From contig NC_086287.1 of the NCBI RefSeq assembly GCF_963924245.1, positions 46,624,906-46,688,905 of the forward strand: 64,000 nt of DNA, in the 5' to 3' direction. The translations under genes and the position numbers were made by a program. Positions 35,501 to 50,000 of this stretch are shown in pieces. Positions within the stretch are counted from its first letter, which is position 1. Each line of letters begins with the position of its first letter. This stretch comes from Chroicocephalus ridibundus. Its lineage: Eukaryota; Chordata; Aves; Charadriiformes; Laridae. The notes below the pieces were generated by a model, which saw only the letters and a list, made by a program, of their open reading frames with translations, had not been told where the DNA came from and did no database searches.

Positions 35501-37964
35501 CTGACAGGAAAGTGTGCCTGATACTTTCTGCTCTACTTTAGGCTCTGGCAAGTGAACTGTTGCTGGTATTTGGAGCATGAGAAGTAAAAGTAGGAATCTC
35601 CACATGTTTTGTGAATGTTACAGGTAGTTTGAGATCCTGCAGTAAGAATCCCAATTCTGCTGCAGCAGGGCCAAACAGTGAAGCTCTCATTCTTTGAACC
35701 TGGAATCTAAGATGTGGCTCTGGTGCCTGTTTCTCTCCTCTCTAGAGATATTTGGGTATATAGTCACTAGAACTAATTCTTATACTGCACAGAGAACCAT
35801 GACCATGCTGATGATGTGCTTTGTTTCCTTTCCTAACAGACCAGTGAGCCTAACGCCTCTCATTAGTTTCCGAATGTCTTGCAATACTCAATACCAGAAT
35901 TATTTCCCAGCCCCATAAGGCAAATATAGGTGCGTTATTTGACAGCTCTCCTACATCAGGATATATAGTTCCTTGCACTTTTCTCCAGGGGTCACATAGA
36001 AATGCTCTCTCGCTTCTTTTCACATTAAAAGCGAATTTGATTTCTCTTGATATTTAAATGTCAGGATCCTCTTCGCTGAGAAAAAGATGTATTTTTTTAA
36101 TGCAGTGTTTTATTGTCCATATCAGCCAGGTTTTGTTGTAGATCTCAGGTCTCCTCAACCCTTACAGTGCTTTATTTAGTTAAGTCAAAAGAATAATAAC
36201 AGCTTATTGTCGCCTATTTTGTCGTAGTGGGAAGTGTCTATACCAAAAGACTTTTTTTTTTTAAGCTAGAGTGCCGCATCAATTGTTTGTGTTTTAAGTG
36301 CTGACTTCCTATTTGCATCCCCCCCCACAGTAGAAAAGATCTGTAATGTCTGCCTAGTGGAGCTAAAGGCAGTGAAAGAAAGTATAATACTTTTGATGAG
36401 GAGGTTAAAATATCCAAAGAATAATTTGATAATGTATCTAATGTTGAACTGCTTGTGTTGTTAGTTCTCTGAATTATAATTCGGAATGAGAACAGTGCAG
36501 CACTAGGAGATGCAGTATAAAAGTAATGCAGGAACTTTCAACCATATTAGATGTCCAGCTTGCTTGCTTTCTATGGAGTCATTCAGAAAGCAGCACTCTT
36601 CTCTATAAAATGCTCTATAAATTGCAGTACTCTTATCTAGCAGCCCTTCTTGGGTAATGTTCCTAAAAGCATTACTTAAAATAGGCATTTAGTGCTATTA
36701 AGTGAGATATTTTAAATAGACGTTTTGGATATGTGTAGTCATTAAAGATTATATGGTATTTTCTGCATGAACAGGGCTATTAGCCCCTTTGTCCTGCTAA
36801 GCTTCGATCTGTATAAATAGCGTACCTTGCTGCAAATTCAGTCTTTGCTTAAAGATTGAACACTGAGTATAGTAACCTTGTCCACAGCAGCTGCTTGTGC
36901 TCACTGACCTTAAGACTGCCAACGTTTCTGTGATGAGCAGCGTGTTCTGTAAATACGTGATGTTTGACAAGCTGCTTCAGGCTGATTAGCTCTCTCAAAA
37001 CAAAAACAGCAACAGGAATTAAGAGTGAATTAATGCTTTGAAGGCTTATGAGCAAAAAGTACAATTAATGCTGCTAATTAAGGCATTCCTCCCCATGGTC
37101 TCTATATGATTATTAAGTTACGCGTGAAGAAACTGAGAGGCAGAAAAATTGTGATTTATCCCAGGCCATGTGACGTGATGGCGGCAGAAATCTGATTAGT
37201 GCCTTGGCCTGCCTCACTTCAGGCACTGTGCAAGTTCATTGTATTGCTGGAAACAATCCTATTTTGAAAAACAAGGCAGAGTGAATGTGGGAGCTAAGTA
37301 TTTGTTGTCAGAGCTTTCAAGAGAAGTGAACAAAGAATTTTGGTCTATCCCTTGGCAAAAATCTGTCTTTTCAGTTGGTTGCAGGTAAATCTGTAGCTGT
37401 ACAGGTTTACTGCAAGTACTATTTGTTGGAAGTAAAGAAGCAGTGTAGCCTGTTCCAGCAATGGTTTATTATGTAGATTTCAATAGCTGCTGAAATACCA
37501 CTGGAATACTGTTTTTAGAATTTCGGACTCAAGAAAACAATTTGGCTTGGTTTTGACCAGTGCTGATAACTGAAGATCCATTATTTCTGAAGCAGAGACT
37601 GCCAGGTCTGATGGATAGCTTGGTATAAAATCCAGTCAGTGTGGCGTTGGGGTGTTTGGGGTTTTTTTGTTTGGTTGGTTTTTTAATCTAGCAAAATTGG
37701 AGAACTTGTACCCAGTTTATGTTGAGACTTCTTTGTTGTTTCTTTTCTAGTATCTTTTGCACTGACCAGATAAACTATTCATGCGTGTTTATACCTTACA
37801 CCCACCCCTCAAAGTTCTTAGCATGCTAGGATTTTGACAGGCAAAGGCCTTTGGTGCTTATCATTTCTCCTGAGGTAGGCTCTAATGGCAAAATATTTCG
37901 AAATACTGAAATGAAAACGAAAGCTGAAGGAAAACTTCATTGCCATGCCTGTGCTGTATTTCAG
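32395..37964 (+). other. ATG13: ATG13 first intron
   Basis: About 5.6 kb. The first 100 bp are G-run-rich; the rest is AT-richer and holds a possible ancient SINE/LINE relic near 37.13-37.21 kb. A weak candidate noncoding exon (34010-34103, CACGTAG...GTCAG|GTAACT) can be drawn but has a poor pyrimidine tract. No coding exon is recognisable. Confidence 0.65.
37125..37215 (+). repeat. Possible ancient MIR/L2-like repeat relic
   Basis: The order GAAGAAACTGAGAGGCAGAA, a TTATCCCAGGCCATGTGACG block, and GGCGGCAGAAATCTGATTAG resembles the antisense core and tail of old amniote MIR/L2 elements (GAGGAAACTGAGGCA, then CCCAAGGTCACA, then GGCAGAGCTGGGA). The match is by eye and diverged, and no target duplication is seen. 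Confidence 0.3.
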
Positions 37965-37977
37965 ATTGCCATATGCA

Positions 37978-38046
37978 ATGGACACTGATCTCAGTTCCCA
38001 GGACAGGAAGGACCTGGACAAGTTCATCAAATTTTTTGCTTTAAAG
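37978..38046 (+). CDS. ATG13: ATG13 coding exon 1 (residues 1-23)
   Basis: Acceptor TTTCAG at 37964, 13 nt of 5' UTR, then [20 protein letters not shown] plus ALK, donor GTAACT. Start of the HORMA domain. Confidence 0.97.
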
Positions 38047-41000
38047 GTAACTTGTTCTCCTGTGGTCAAATGCCTTTTCTTTCTCGTTTAAGAAAAGCCA
38101 TACTTGCTGTGGCTAGAGTAACAGGGTTGGGATTTGGGTTTTTTTGTTTCTTTTTGCTAAAGACCAAAGCAAGAAAAGCCGATGGCAAATTTAGGAGATT
38201 CCTGAGAATAACTAGAAAAACATCTTTTCCCCTTTTTTTCTACCTTCAAATCCTTTTCTTTCCCCTAGAAGTGTCCTGCTGCAGCATCAGTTTAGAGGTA
38301 CTTCATACCTCTGTTAGCTTTGGGCTCCTATCAACACACCTAACCTTCCAGCTGTTAGGTGGTATCTTCTGTTGGACTCAACTCTCCCTTTTCAGCCTAT
38401 CTAAATTTTTATATTGCATCCAAAACCAATAACAACAGAATGTTCTTTTGAATTTTGTTGATATGTAATTATAAAATTTGGCCTCACTTGGTACATAGAT
38501 GCAAGTAGCTACTCTGACAATGGTTATGTTATAAATGTACAGATTCACTTGACTCACATTTAGATGTCCAGGTTCAGGGTATCGTTGTAAGTTTTGCTTA
38601 AGTATTCCCCAAAACTGTGCAACTCCTGATCAAAAAATTGACTTAGTCACTTCATGTCATTACCAAGAAAGGTCAGATTAAAATTATATTCTGTCTGAAA
38701 TATGTTTACCTCTTATGAGTAATAATTGAAGTTGATTACACTTGAAGATTGGTGTAGCAAACTACTTCTCTACAACCTGATCAGCTCTTTCAATTTTTTT
38801 TTTTACTTGGAATTTGTCTAGCTCAGATTCTGAACTGAGGGCTCTGCTGAGCTCCAAACATGAGTGTGTATCGTGTCCTTTCTATTCCAGACGGTACAAG
38901 TAATTGTCCAGGCCCGACTTGGAGAGAAAATCTGTACCCGATCATCATCCTCCCCAACAGGCTCTGACTGGGTAAAGTCATGGTTTTTAAAGCAACTCCA
39001 TGACTGTTAGCGTTTTTTTGTGTGTGTGCACGTGTGTGTGTGTTGAGAACGCAATGTAGTTTTTATGATCTTGTGCAGACTATAATATCTATTCATAGAA
39101 TAACTACTATATTCAATTATGCTCATTGGTGGTGGGGTTTTTTTTGGTTGTTGACATGCAACATGTCACTCTGGGCTCTTAAGGGCTGATTAAAAGAGAG
39201 ATAAATGATACCTCTCAGCAACTCCTGCCAGCCAAGGCGCATTTCCAAGATCTGCTGGGAGTGGGGTGGTGGGTTCTTTTCTGTCAGCAGCTTGCAACTC
39301 TGCAATTCAGGACTTTGTAAGTAATGTGCTTTATTAAAATTGAAGAGACTTAAGATTCTCTGTGGGTGAAAAATCGGACTCAAGTGAGGGAAAAGGAACA
39401 CGATTTTTATGGCAGGATCAAGAAAAACATTTGAATTAGCAGCCAAGGACATACTTGCAAATATGAAAAGCCTGAGTCCATCTGGGAATCTTCTGTTTCA
39501 TAAATATTTCAGTGGATACTGACCTAGTATGTTATATATGGGTCTATGAGTCTGTCTGCAGTGTACCATTAGGCAGCTTTTCAAAGAAATAAAAAAATGG
39601 AATAATCTCTTTAATCCTGCAGTTCAATTTGGCAATCAAAGATATACCAGAGGTTACTCATGAAGCAAAGAAAGCCCTGGCAGGACAGCTACCTGCTGTC
39701 GGACGGTCTATGTGTGTGGAGATCTCTCTCAAAACCTCAGAGGTGAGAACTGCGTCAAAATAGATGCTTTTTTTTTTTTCTTTTACGTGAATCTTAAGTC
39801 ACCTAACAGAGCTCCTGCCCTGTAGTCCAAGACAATGTGAAAATATATTCACTTATGAAGTTAGGTAGTATGCTAATGAAATGTATTGTTTAACAGAAGC
39901 AACTCACTGCAAATACGTGAAGCCAAGGACACAAATGATAGAGCAGCAAAATTTAGTTTCTTAGACCATGAAGAGCTTGTATTCCCTCAGGTGTTCTAGT
40001 TGTGCAGGGAGACTTGCAGTGCACCTTTTCCTATTGTTGCAGTACAAGAAAGTGGGAGCCAGGAGAAACATCTTCATTGAGAGGTGTAGCTGTTGATGAT
40101 CATTAATAAGATGTGAAAAGGTTTGCATTCTGAAATGAGCCTTTGTTTTGCTGTCCTTTCTGTGATCCAGGGGGACTCCATGGAGCTGGAAATTTGGTGT
40201 CTAGAAATGAATGAAAAGTAAGTGCGTTCTCCACACTTTCTTTGTGTGTGTGTTTGTTTTATCAGATGAAATGGGGAAGTGCGCTCAATCCATGGTGATG
40301 AATAAGCACATATTGGCTTTGCAGCCTGCGACGCTTCAGAGGGAAGTCCCTTCTTTGTCTACTGCAGCAGTCAAACTGTTTAATATTGGTGTCAGTGAAA
40401 GAAACTAGTAATTTTATTCCTTCTTCATTACAACTAGTATGCCTCCTCAGATACAAGAATACAAGAATTCATATACTCAGTAACTACAAATGTTTTTAAT
40501 ACTGAAAAGATATTTCTATTTACTATAAGGCTGCATGGCACTTTTCAGCAATTGCCTCTACAACAGCTGACTAGATTGAAGGAGGACTCTTAGCTGGTTG
40601 GCCAATAACAGTTAGCCACACCAGGGCTTTATTTTATCATTTTGGCAATAAAACTGACATAAACCAAAACAAGTCTGGGCCAATTGTTTAAAAAAACCCA
40701 AACAAACCAAACAAAAAAAAACCAAAACCAAACCCCTTACTTGAGAACAAACAACTGATTTTTTCCTTTGTGTTCTATAGGTGCGACAAAGAAATCAAAG
40801 TTTCATACACCGTATACAACAGGCTGTCTCTACTGCTGAAGTCTTTGCTTGCTATAACCAGGGTAACTCCAGCCTACAGACTCTCAAGGAAACAAGGCCA
40901 TGAATATGTAATATTGTACAGGTAAAGTGCAATATAAAATTCCTCATTTGAAATACAAACAGCAGAGACTCTAGACTTGCACAGTGCAGCTGTAAATGTG

Positions 41001-44000
41001 GTAAAAAGGGATGAGTGATATAAATTGAAATGATTTGGATTTAACTACTACTGATCGGTGACAGAAGAGAACTTTGGACTGTATATCACCTTGTAACCTC
41101 AATCTGAGCCTTCAAAAGAAAAACTAAGCACAGGCTTTAAAGTATTTTTGTTTGCCTACCATGTTGAGAAGAGCACAAAAATTCTACATGCAGGCATTAG
41201 TTAAATTGCTTATTAGCATCCAGTTGTTCAGTGTCTGGCCTGTATTTGATAAAAGCCTGTCTATGTTGCACGTAACTGCAATGTATACTTTTGCAGTATA
41301 GATTCAGATTCTCTCCTGCTATTCCATTTTAAAGATGCAGCCTCAGCTCCCCTTCCTGTAGTTCTTGCAGTTTACTCTTCCAAATACTGAGTTCAACTCT
41401 CTTTAGCCTGTGAGATCTGACTGCCGTGTGGTTCATGGTTATCACCTTCCAGTCTTTGTTTCTGCCTTTGAGAAAAATCTTTGATATGTTTGCATAGCTA
41501 ATTTAGGCGATTCTAAATCTCAGGTTTGTTATCATTTGTACAGGTGAGAATTTTAAAAGAAATCCCAGCCATTTTTTCACTTTTGCTTCTGTTTCTGGTT
41601 TGGCATACATTTAAGAGCAGGTCTCTTTACAGCATGGTTATTCTTTTGCATTGTGTGATAAGTATCAGCTTTTTGACTCAGACCTTTCTGTGAAGTTTAT
41701 ATCAGTTCACATTTTTGCTCTGAACTGTAGACTTGCCACAGAGACTTAAAAAACTTAGAGAAATTTCTGATTACACTACCATTTTCTCTTCCTTTCCCTT
41801 TTTAAGTGTCATGTCTTCCTCTGAAGTATCTGGAAGGTTTTTTTTGAGACGGGCATTCTAGCCTCTACTTTTGGGTTGGTTTTTTTTTCTATAGAGGAAA
41901 AGTAGTTCCAACCTTTAACTTATAAAATTGAATAAGGATATATATAGCATTATGTCTCCTCTGGACCTAATACCTTTTCTTTTTCCTTTTCCTGCAGGAT
42001 ATATTTTGGTGAAGTGCAACTGAGTGGCTTGGGAGAAGGTATGGTTAGGCAACATACACAAACTAGAGTAGAACAGTTTTCCATATTGGCGAGTCTTTTG
42101 TTACTATTCTTTAGTGCCACGCAGAAAATTGAGCCTGGGGTTTTACACATGCTTTGTATCTGGATCTGTCAGTGAAGGGTTGTGTGACAGATGACAGGTA
42201 TAATGGTGGTACTTTGACAAAATCTAGGGTGATAGCCATTTTGACTCTAGTGATCCAGAACTGCAATAAGAATATGGAGGTATGTTGATAAGGGGCAGGA
42301 CGGGTAAAGGAGATCATGATCTACCTAGGAACAAGAAGCACTTCAGAGCAATATTTTACACCAAGATAAGAAGCAGCATCAGAAGTCTTGTAGATGAAGC
42401 CTACCAGGAAGGCAACCTAGTGCACCTGTTTTGTTATGGGTCTGTGTGTGTATTTGGAGTTCAGATTGCCAAGGGATAACACAAACACTACAGAAATAAG
42501 ATAATGTAACCTCCGAATAGAGCAGTACGGACCATACATAATTAGTGAAACTGATAATCTTTCCTTAACCTTACAGGTTTCCAGACAGTCCGTGTTGGGA
42601 CAGTGGGTACCCCAGTGGGCACCATCACTTTGTCTTGTGCCTACAGAATCAACCTTGCTTTCATGTCAACCAGGTGAGAAAATGCAATCATGCCAGAAAT
42701 CGTTTTACAATAATGTACCATTAAACCCCTTATATTATGAGCCTCTAAATCTTTCCTTTCTGCTTATCCTTTCCTGCTGAAATTCTCCTTTACAGAGAAG
42801 ATTCTCTGTCATGCTTAAGTCTTGCAGAAAGGGGAGTATTCGGGTAGCCCTGAGCCAGACTCCAGAACCCCAAATTGCTGATGCATGCTTGGAGTTGCAG
42901 GGATGAATTGTAAAGATGCTCTGGTCCCATTAAGAGACACAAGTGTTTTCTGTGAGGGCACCATGAACTGGGATGAGAGTAGAGAGTAAAAGCAGCCTTA
43001 CCAATAACACCATTGCTTGTTGCCTTGCAGGCAGTTTGAGAGGACCCCTCCTATCATGGGGATTATCATTGATCACTTTGTGGACCGTCCCTATCCCAGC
43101 TCTTCGCCCATGCATCCCTGCAATTACAGGTGAGGAAATACTGAGTTGAAGTCATGGGCCATGGTGGAGGCATCAATTATGCCCAAATACAGAGCCTTTT
43201 CCACTACCTGCTAACTGCATGGGAAGACAGACTGGAAGATTAGTATCAATCATATTGGCATGGTTGAGCATAGGAGGAAGGGTGACGTTTTTCTCCTCAT
43301 GTCTAGAAGACTGAGTGCAGCAAGCCCCAGTATTTTCCCAAATTCCTTACAGAAGCACTTGGGCTTGAAGGATGTTTAACCTCGGCTGCCTTTGGGAATT
43401 TGAAAGCGTAACAGTTAATCCTGCTGTAGAACTACATGTCCAGAGGCATGTATCTCCAGATAATTCCACTGGGGAAAGATAAGAGTTAAATTTCTCTTTG
43501 TAGATGAGAAGTTTGTCTTCTCTAAAGTGCTTGCGAGGGCACTCAGATTGGGACCAGTGGTGGTGTTTGACAATGGTTCTGTAAACACCAAAGCCAGAAG
43601 CATTAGCTGGTATAACAAAACCTTTAGTTAAAAAAACATAAAGGGAAGTGTTTCTGTTTGGGAGTAGAAGGCAAAATTAAAAGTTTCCACACCCTGTTTT
43701 CCTCAGTTCTGCCAAGTAGATTGTGAGCCCTTCATAATTCTCCTTTCAACTACACCCAAATACTCTCAACCTCCCTGCAGCATTTATCCCAGTGTGTTTT
43801 GCTATTTGTTCGTTTTAAGGAACACTTCCAGTTAGGAAGCTTTTCTTTTCTTGCTACTTTAGAGCTGGTGAGGACAACGGTGCAGTATACCCCTCAGTAG
43901 AAGATTCCCAAGAAGTGTGTACCACGTCTTTTTCCACCTCTCCTCCATCTCAGGTAAGAGATACCAGGCTCTTTTTACTCCTAGATAGAACAAGCACTGT

Positions 44001-47000
44001 TAGGGTAGTGTGCACACCCATATATCAGCTACTGTGCAAACAGGCAGCCTCCTACTGCTAATTAAAATTTAACGTGTGCATTATTTATATTGTTACACTC
44101 TGACTAAAACCTAGTTAGATGCTAATTTCAAGAAAATGCTAGGGCACTGCAGAGACTGAATTATTGAGAAACATTAAAAGAACCTATTTCTGTAGTTGGG
44201 CTAAGATATAGCAGGGTACTTACATATTCAGATACCAATACTGCAAGAACACGAATTCAAGAGATTGATTCAAGCATAAGTAGAGGTAACAGACCGACAT
44301 TGAGAAAGAAACACTGAAATATCAGGAAAATGCTTATGGCACAGTCATATTTTCTGCACTGCAGAATGGAAAAGCAGGAAAAACACAAAAGCTGTATTTG
44401 TTGGGTCATCTAAAACTAGCTGGGGCAGCAGGAATAAGCATCGGCAAACAAATTGGGTCATAGTATTGAACTGGGGACTTAATACTCTGTGCTTTCACCT
44501 ACCCATGCAAATTTCATTTAAGTTTCAATTATAAAATAGATAGATAATGGTTTCCTTCTGAATTTCAAAATCAAACTCCGGTTCCTCCTCCTTTTACTGT
44601 CTTCATATATCTGACTCCACAGTTCTGTATTTTGAAAACTTGGCCAGGCTTGCTGTTTTCCTGTAGCTTAAATGCTCAAGAATGTCCTGCCTTGTTGTCC
44701 AGCCAAGCAGATGGCTCTACTGAATTTTAAAGACAATCTAAAGACTCTAAGTCTCTTTTGCTGTGGACGTGAAACATAGAATGAAGTATAATTGGAATGC
44801 TGATCCAAACTGAAAGAATTTGCTGTGGGTCTTTCTACTGATTCAGAGGAATTAGTATGACTGGTTTAGCAGAATGTATTCTACTGTATGAATGAGCTAG
44901 AAATGAGCTTTTCTTAGGAAGCATTTTTGTGCCAACTGTTGAACTAATCAGCCAGCACTCACGGTAAGTCTGATGGAATAAAGCTTTTCTTATTGTGCAA
45001 TATACGGCCCAGGAGATGAGTTTGTGGCCGAGTTGTGTCCTGCCTTTTCACAAAACAGGTTAAATGCAAAAGGGTTCCTAAGGAGATTGCCACTGGCTTG
45101 CTCATGCCAGTGCTACTTAACAGTAATTGTGTATGTAAAAACATTGAAGTTGACATTTCCCCAGGAGACATGAAGCTTTGCTGTCACTAAGGGGAAAAGC
45201 TTTATGAAACCAGATGAACCAGAGGATTTATATTAAGTATGAGCCTACATTCTTGCTTTCCTGTGGCTCATAGTTGCCATATGCTGTGCGCTAATTTATA
45301 AAGCAACTGCCAGTCTTTGTTACCACAGTTAGAATTGTAAGACTGCCTTGGCACAGTACTCTCTACAGTAAATTAGAGGTGGTGGGGGGGAAAAGCTAAT
45401 TTCTGTCTCCAGCTTTCTATATACAGCTTAATGTGTAGGAAAATACTGGGAAGTGTGTGGTTCTGTAGGCAAATTGTCCAAATCTCTGTCTGCCTTCCCA
45501 GTAGAAATAAGGCCTAACCTGCATGATACAAGGCAATAGGCGTTACCTTCTCCCTGTGAGCTTGCATAGCGTGTCTGTGTGCATTGTGGAGTATCCCAAA
45601 ATTCAGGAGAAAGTCTGGCCATGGGTAATACCCAGAAATGAAGCTTTCATAAAACTGGGAACTGTTGGTAGGAAAATGACTGGGAGAAGGTATGGGACTG
45701 AAGGAGGTTTGGATTGCCCTTTTTGCATTAGTACCCTCTGTGAGACAGTGTTCGCTTCTGGAGCGTCACTCCTCTTGAAGGAGTTCTCTCTTCATATCAG
45801 CGTGTTTGAATTGTACGTTAGTCTGGATCCCCTTTATTTGAAGGGTGCCGCACAGACCTGCCAAGATATGATCCCTGAGAATGCTGGAAGATCAGGAGTG
45901 TGTATGGATGGAGAGCGTTGAAATACATGTCGTTTGTGCATTCTGGAAAAAAAAAATACTCTTGGCTTTTTCTGGCTTTCTCCTTTCTAATTGGCTGGTA
46001 CCAATTCTAATTAGCTGTGGAACAGTCTCTGGCAGTTACTTTCTGTCAGTGCTCACTGGAGTCTCAAATATTATAGCTGTGTTGAATAATTCACTGAGAT
46101 GGGAAACAGTCAATTCTTTACAAAACGAATGTGTTTCTGGCAATACTGAGGCTTCTGCTCTATGCATAGGTGTGGCTGCTGCAGCCAAAACCTCTTCACT
46201 AGCATTCAGTTCATCCAACTCTTTATAGTTCTTCTCTGAAGTCCTTCTTTCTCTCTCTCTTTCTCTCTCCCCCCTCTCTCACTCTCTCTTTTCCTTGTTT
46301 CCTCTGTGTGTCTGTGTCTGTGCACAGTGTGTTTTTACTGTCACAAAGGCACACTTTCAGACCCCTCCTCCTGTGGTGACGGACACCTTGAAGGTCCCAG
46401 TGATGGGACTGGCCTTTTCACATCAAGTGAGTTGTCAACAGAATATACTATACATGGCCAGATATAATTCAGGCATGACAGAACAGATAAAGGAAAGTGC
46501 AGATTTGACAATGTGGAATGTTTGTTGTGCGTGGGAAAGGCTGGTGAACCTGAAACGGGCCAGGCACACTGAGACAGGCTGCTTAAATGCCTTTGCAGAT
46601 GAAGGTCTCCCAAAGACAGGACAAGCACCCCTGAATAAACAACAGCTTTTGCAAGGATTAATCACTAATGAAAGACACGAGTAGTAAGGCACAGTGCCGG
46701 GTGTTTTCTCTTAACAGACAGCATCCAGCATCCCTAGAATCTGCACAGTCATTAATTAGAACTTTTCCTGGGTCAAAACAGAGGAGAAATTTGAAGGAGG
46801 CAAAAAATCCAAATTACTGTTCTTTGTTCACATCTCACAGGTTTGTCTAACGTCACGTTCCTCGTGTTTGTGCAAGTTTCTCACAACAGAGGACAGAGAA
46901 ATATTTAAAAAAAAATAGGAACACTTAACTACCACAGAATTGCCAGAGGATTTATAAGGGCAGGTGGAGAATGAAGCAGTTCGAGGTTAAAAGTTCTACA

Positions 47001-50000
47001 GTTCTAATGCTAACAATGACTGTAAGACAGGATTCAGAAAAATGGTTAAAGACTGGAGAAACATGGCTCTAGATACTGAAGATTTCTTAAACAGAGGTAG
47101 GATCAGTGGCAACACTCCCCAGGAATCATTAAGGGACTTCTACAGGAAGATGAGTGTAAAGTAATCTTCAAAGCAACACGAGCTCTTCAAAAAGAGTCAA
47201 GCTGGCTGGATATAGCTAGGAGCAAAACAAATAATAATATTATGCCTGCTCTCCTCCAAGAAGAGATTGTTCCATTCAGCTTAACTAGCCTCGTGCAAAT
47301 AGAAGTGCTGTTGATCGTTCAGACCCTTGTAGCTGTGTCAGTGTTGGCACTGCTGGATTATGACACACAGACCTCTGAAGTGTTGCTCTTGAGGTCAAGC
47401 AAGCCAAAATAGGGAAGTTTTATTTAATCTGACCAGCTAGATTTGTGCTTAGGGTGTCTAAGGAACTTCTGGGTTTCAGTGCTTCCAGCACTTCATTCCT
47501 AAAGCAATCTCACAAGGGTTAGCTTCCCAGTTCTCTTTACCTAGCATATTTGTATGGGACTCTGTATTCTTTGGCTGAAGCTGTTTGAACAGGCCCTGAA
47601 GATCAGCTGTTTTAACAAGCAATGGGAATGAATTCAAATAGTTAATGCAGTTGCTTTGGGGGAAAATTATTAAATATTAGCTCTTTAATAACTTGATGAT
47701 GGCATTCATGCTTTTTCCAGTATGTGAAACAGGCCTGTAGAGCAGAGCTTGCCTGTGACTGGATGTCAGTCATACCTTGCACGGCCTTGCCCTCTGTGCA
47801 CAGGAAGCCAGTCTTGTTTTAGTCCCCTAAAAAGTTCTTATTGTAGAATAATAACCTTCATGGATCGGTTGCAGTGAAAATCTAGCATGCTTCTGCCAGC
47901 CTGAAATGACTCTGACTTTTCATGTTCCTTCTTCAGTGACTGATGATTATTCAGACTGTGGGGCATTCCCCTTCCCCTCTCCTCTCCCTTTGCCCTCTTG
48001 TTTTTTCTCTTCTTTCTTAGCTTTCCAGCTCTCGTCTTTCCTATCAGCCTGCTGCCCTGGGAGTTGGATCAGCTGACATGGGGTATCCTGTACTCTTTGC
48101 TGGTGGCTTGAATGCTGCACACCCTCACCAGGTACTTGTAGAGGGTAGAACAAGCATGGCTAGTATTGCAACCATTATGTGTCACTTGTACATCTGACAG
48201 AGGCCTTGAAACTAGTGCATGCATTGGTATCCTGTCTTTCAAGGATGAAAAGAATCTAGGGTAAATACAGAGAAGGCATAACTTGCACAGGAGCTGGGAA
48301 TTAGCTCCTCAGCGTCCTTGACTTTGGGGTAGAGGTCATGTGGAGAAACTATGCCAAGAAAGCAGGCACCAGACCTGTTTGCCTGCACCAGCATGTCACC
48401 AATTCCAAACTTCGGCTGTCTTACAGAGATGCTGCCCAAGCACAGTGCTGTAGCCTAGACGTAAGATACACTCACAGTCCATATTGGCATACTTGCATCC
48501 ATTCATCAGGCAAAATAAGCTGACACAAGTCTTTTTCTGCCTATGATGTTGCTTCTACACCAGAGTTTTGCTGACACAGTGATGGTAGCAAGAGGGTTTG
48601 ATTTTATTATTTTTCCCCGCCTCTCTCTTTGAAGCAGAGGACATACGGCCAGAGAGCTCTGCAGTGTAAAACAGGCGAGGAGTGGCGTAGAAAGGGCATA
48701 AAAAAGTTTGTATTGTGGTGATCACCTTCTACTTGGCACCTCTTCTCTGCCTTACGCAGGGCTAGAGTCCAATCATATGCCAAGAACGCCACAACTAGTC
48801 CCAAAATGACTGAATTGGCTCTTCATTGCACTGTGGTGTTGGCCTGATTTTGAGATCTCTAACTTGAGCGTTTCTCTCCATCTCAGTTGATCGGTCCAGG
48901 CAAAGAGGGGGGAGTTCCCCCGATTCCTAGCCAGCCAGCACATGGCACTCAAGCTGACCAAGAAAGGATGTGCACCCCACTGGATGGAGTCCACTACTCA
49001 GCAGCTACTCCTTCTAGTAGGTAGGTCGGTTTTATGCGATCTGCCACTTGTGCCGGCCCGTTTATGATCTTGTTAAGGTAAAACTTTGTGTTTTCCCCTT
49101 TTTAGCTATTGTTTGTAGCATAACTCCTGTCTTTCCATCCCCTAGCAGCTTTCTCGGATTGGGGCTTTTTCAGCCTTTTTCAGTGATCCTCACCCATCTA
49201 CTTACACCTGCTAGTCACTGTAACACCATTGCAACTTCTGTCAACTGTATTATCAATTTTATCTTTTTTTAATCTCTTCTCCTCTGCTTTTGCTGATTGT
49301 AAAACAAGATGAAATAAGTTCACAAGGAAGTCTTAAATTCTCCAGGGACTTAATGTGAGTTCTTACTGAAAACAGTTGTAGTTACCACAAATTTGTTCAC
49401 TAATTTATTAAGAAACTTTAGGCACAAAATTATTTAGAAGGAAACAATCCAACCTCAAACTGTCCGAAATCACCTCCTTCTCAGCTAATTAAATCCTTCT
49501 TTTTTTTTCATCACCATATTTATTTCTTGTGATGTCTCTCCTGGGGTCACATAGTTCTGAGTCAAATAGCTTAAGCAGAGACATTGCTATGAGGAAACCA
49601 AAACTCCTGGTTTCACCAGCACTTTCCTGGGTACACTATCTAAGTAGTCCTCTTGCCAGAAGACTCAACCATTTTTTTGTTTGTTTGTTTTCAAGTTCTG
49701 CATATCTGTGGTAGGAATAAAACAGGTCACAGAAATGACTAATAGCCATGCAGTGAATTAATTGTACTGGCAGTGGCTGTTGTGATGTATTAGACTGCTC
49801 TGCTGCCTTTTTAACCTGACATAATTCTGGTTCCTGCCCTCACCTCCTGACAGATCAGTGCCTGCTGCATTACTGAAAAAAATAATAGTCATGAACAGGA
49901 ATTGCTGTGAATGTGCATATTCTGAAGTTAAAAGTCCATCTCCAAAAAGAAAAACCTATTTCAGTCGGCAGCGACTTTTCATTCAACTAAATAGTTTTCT

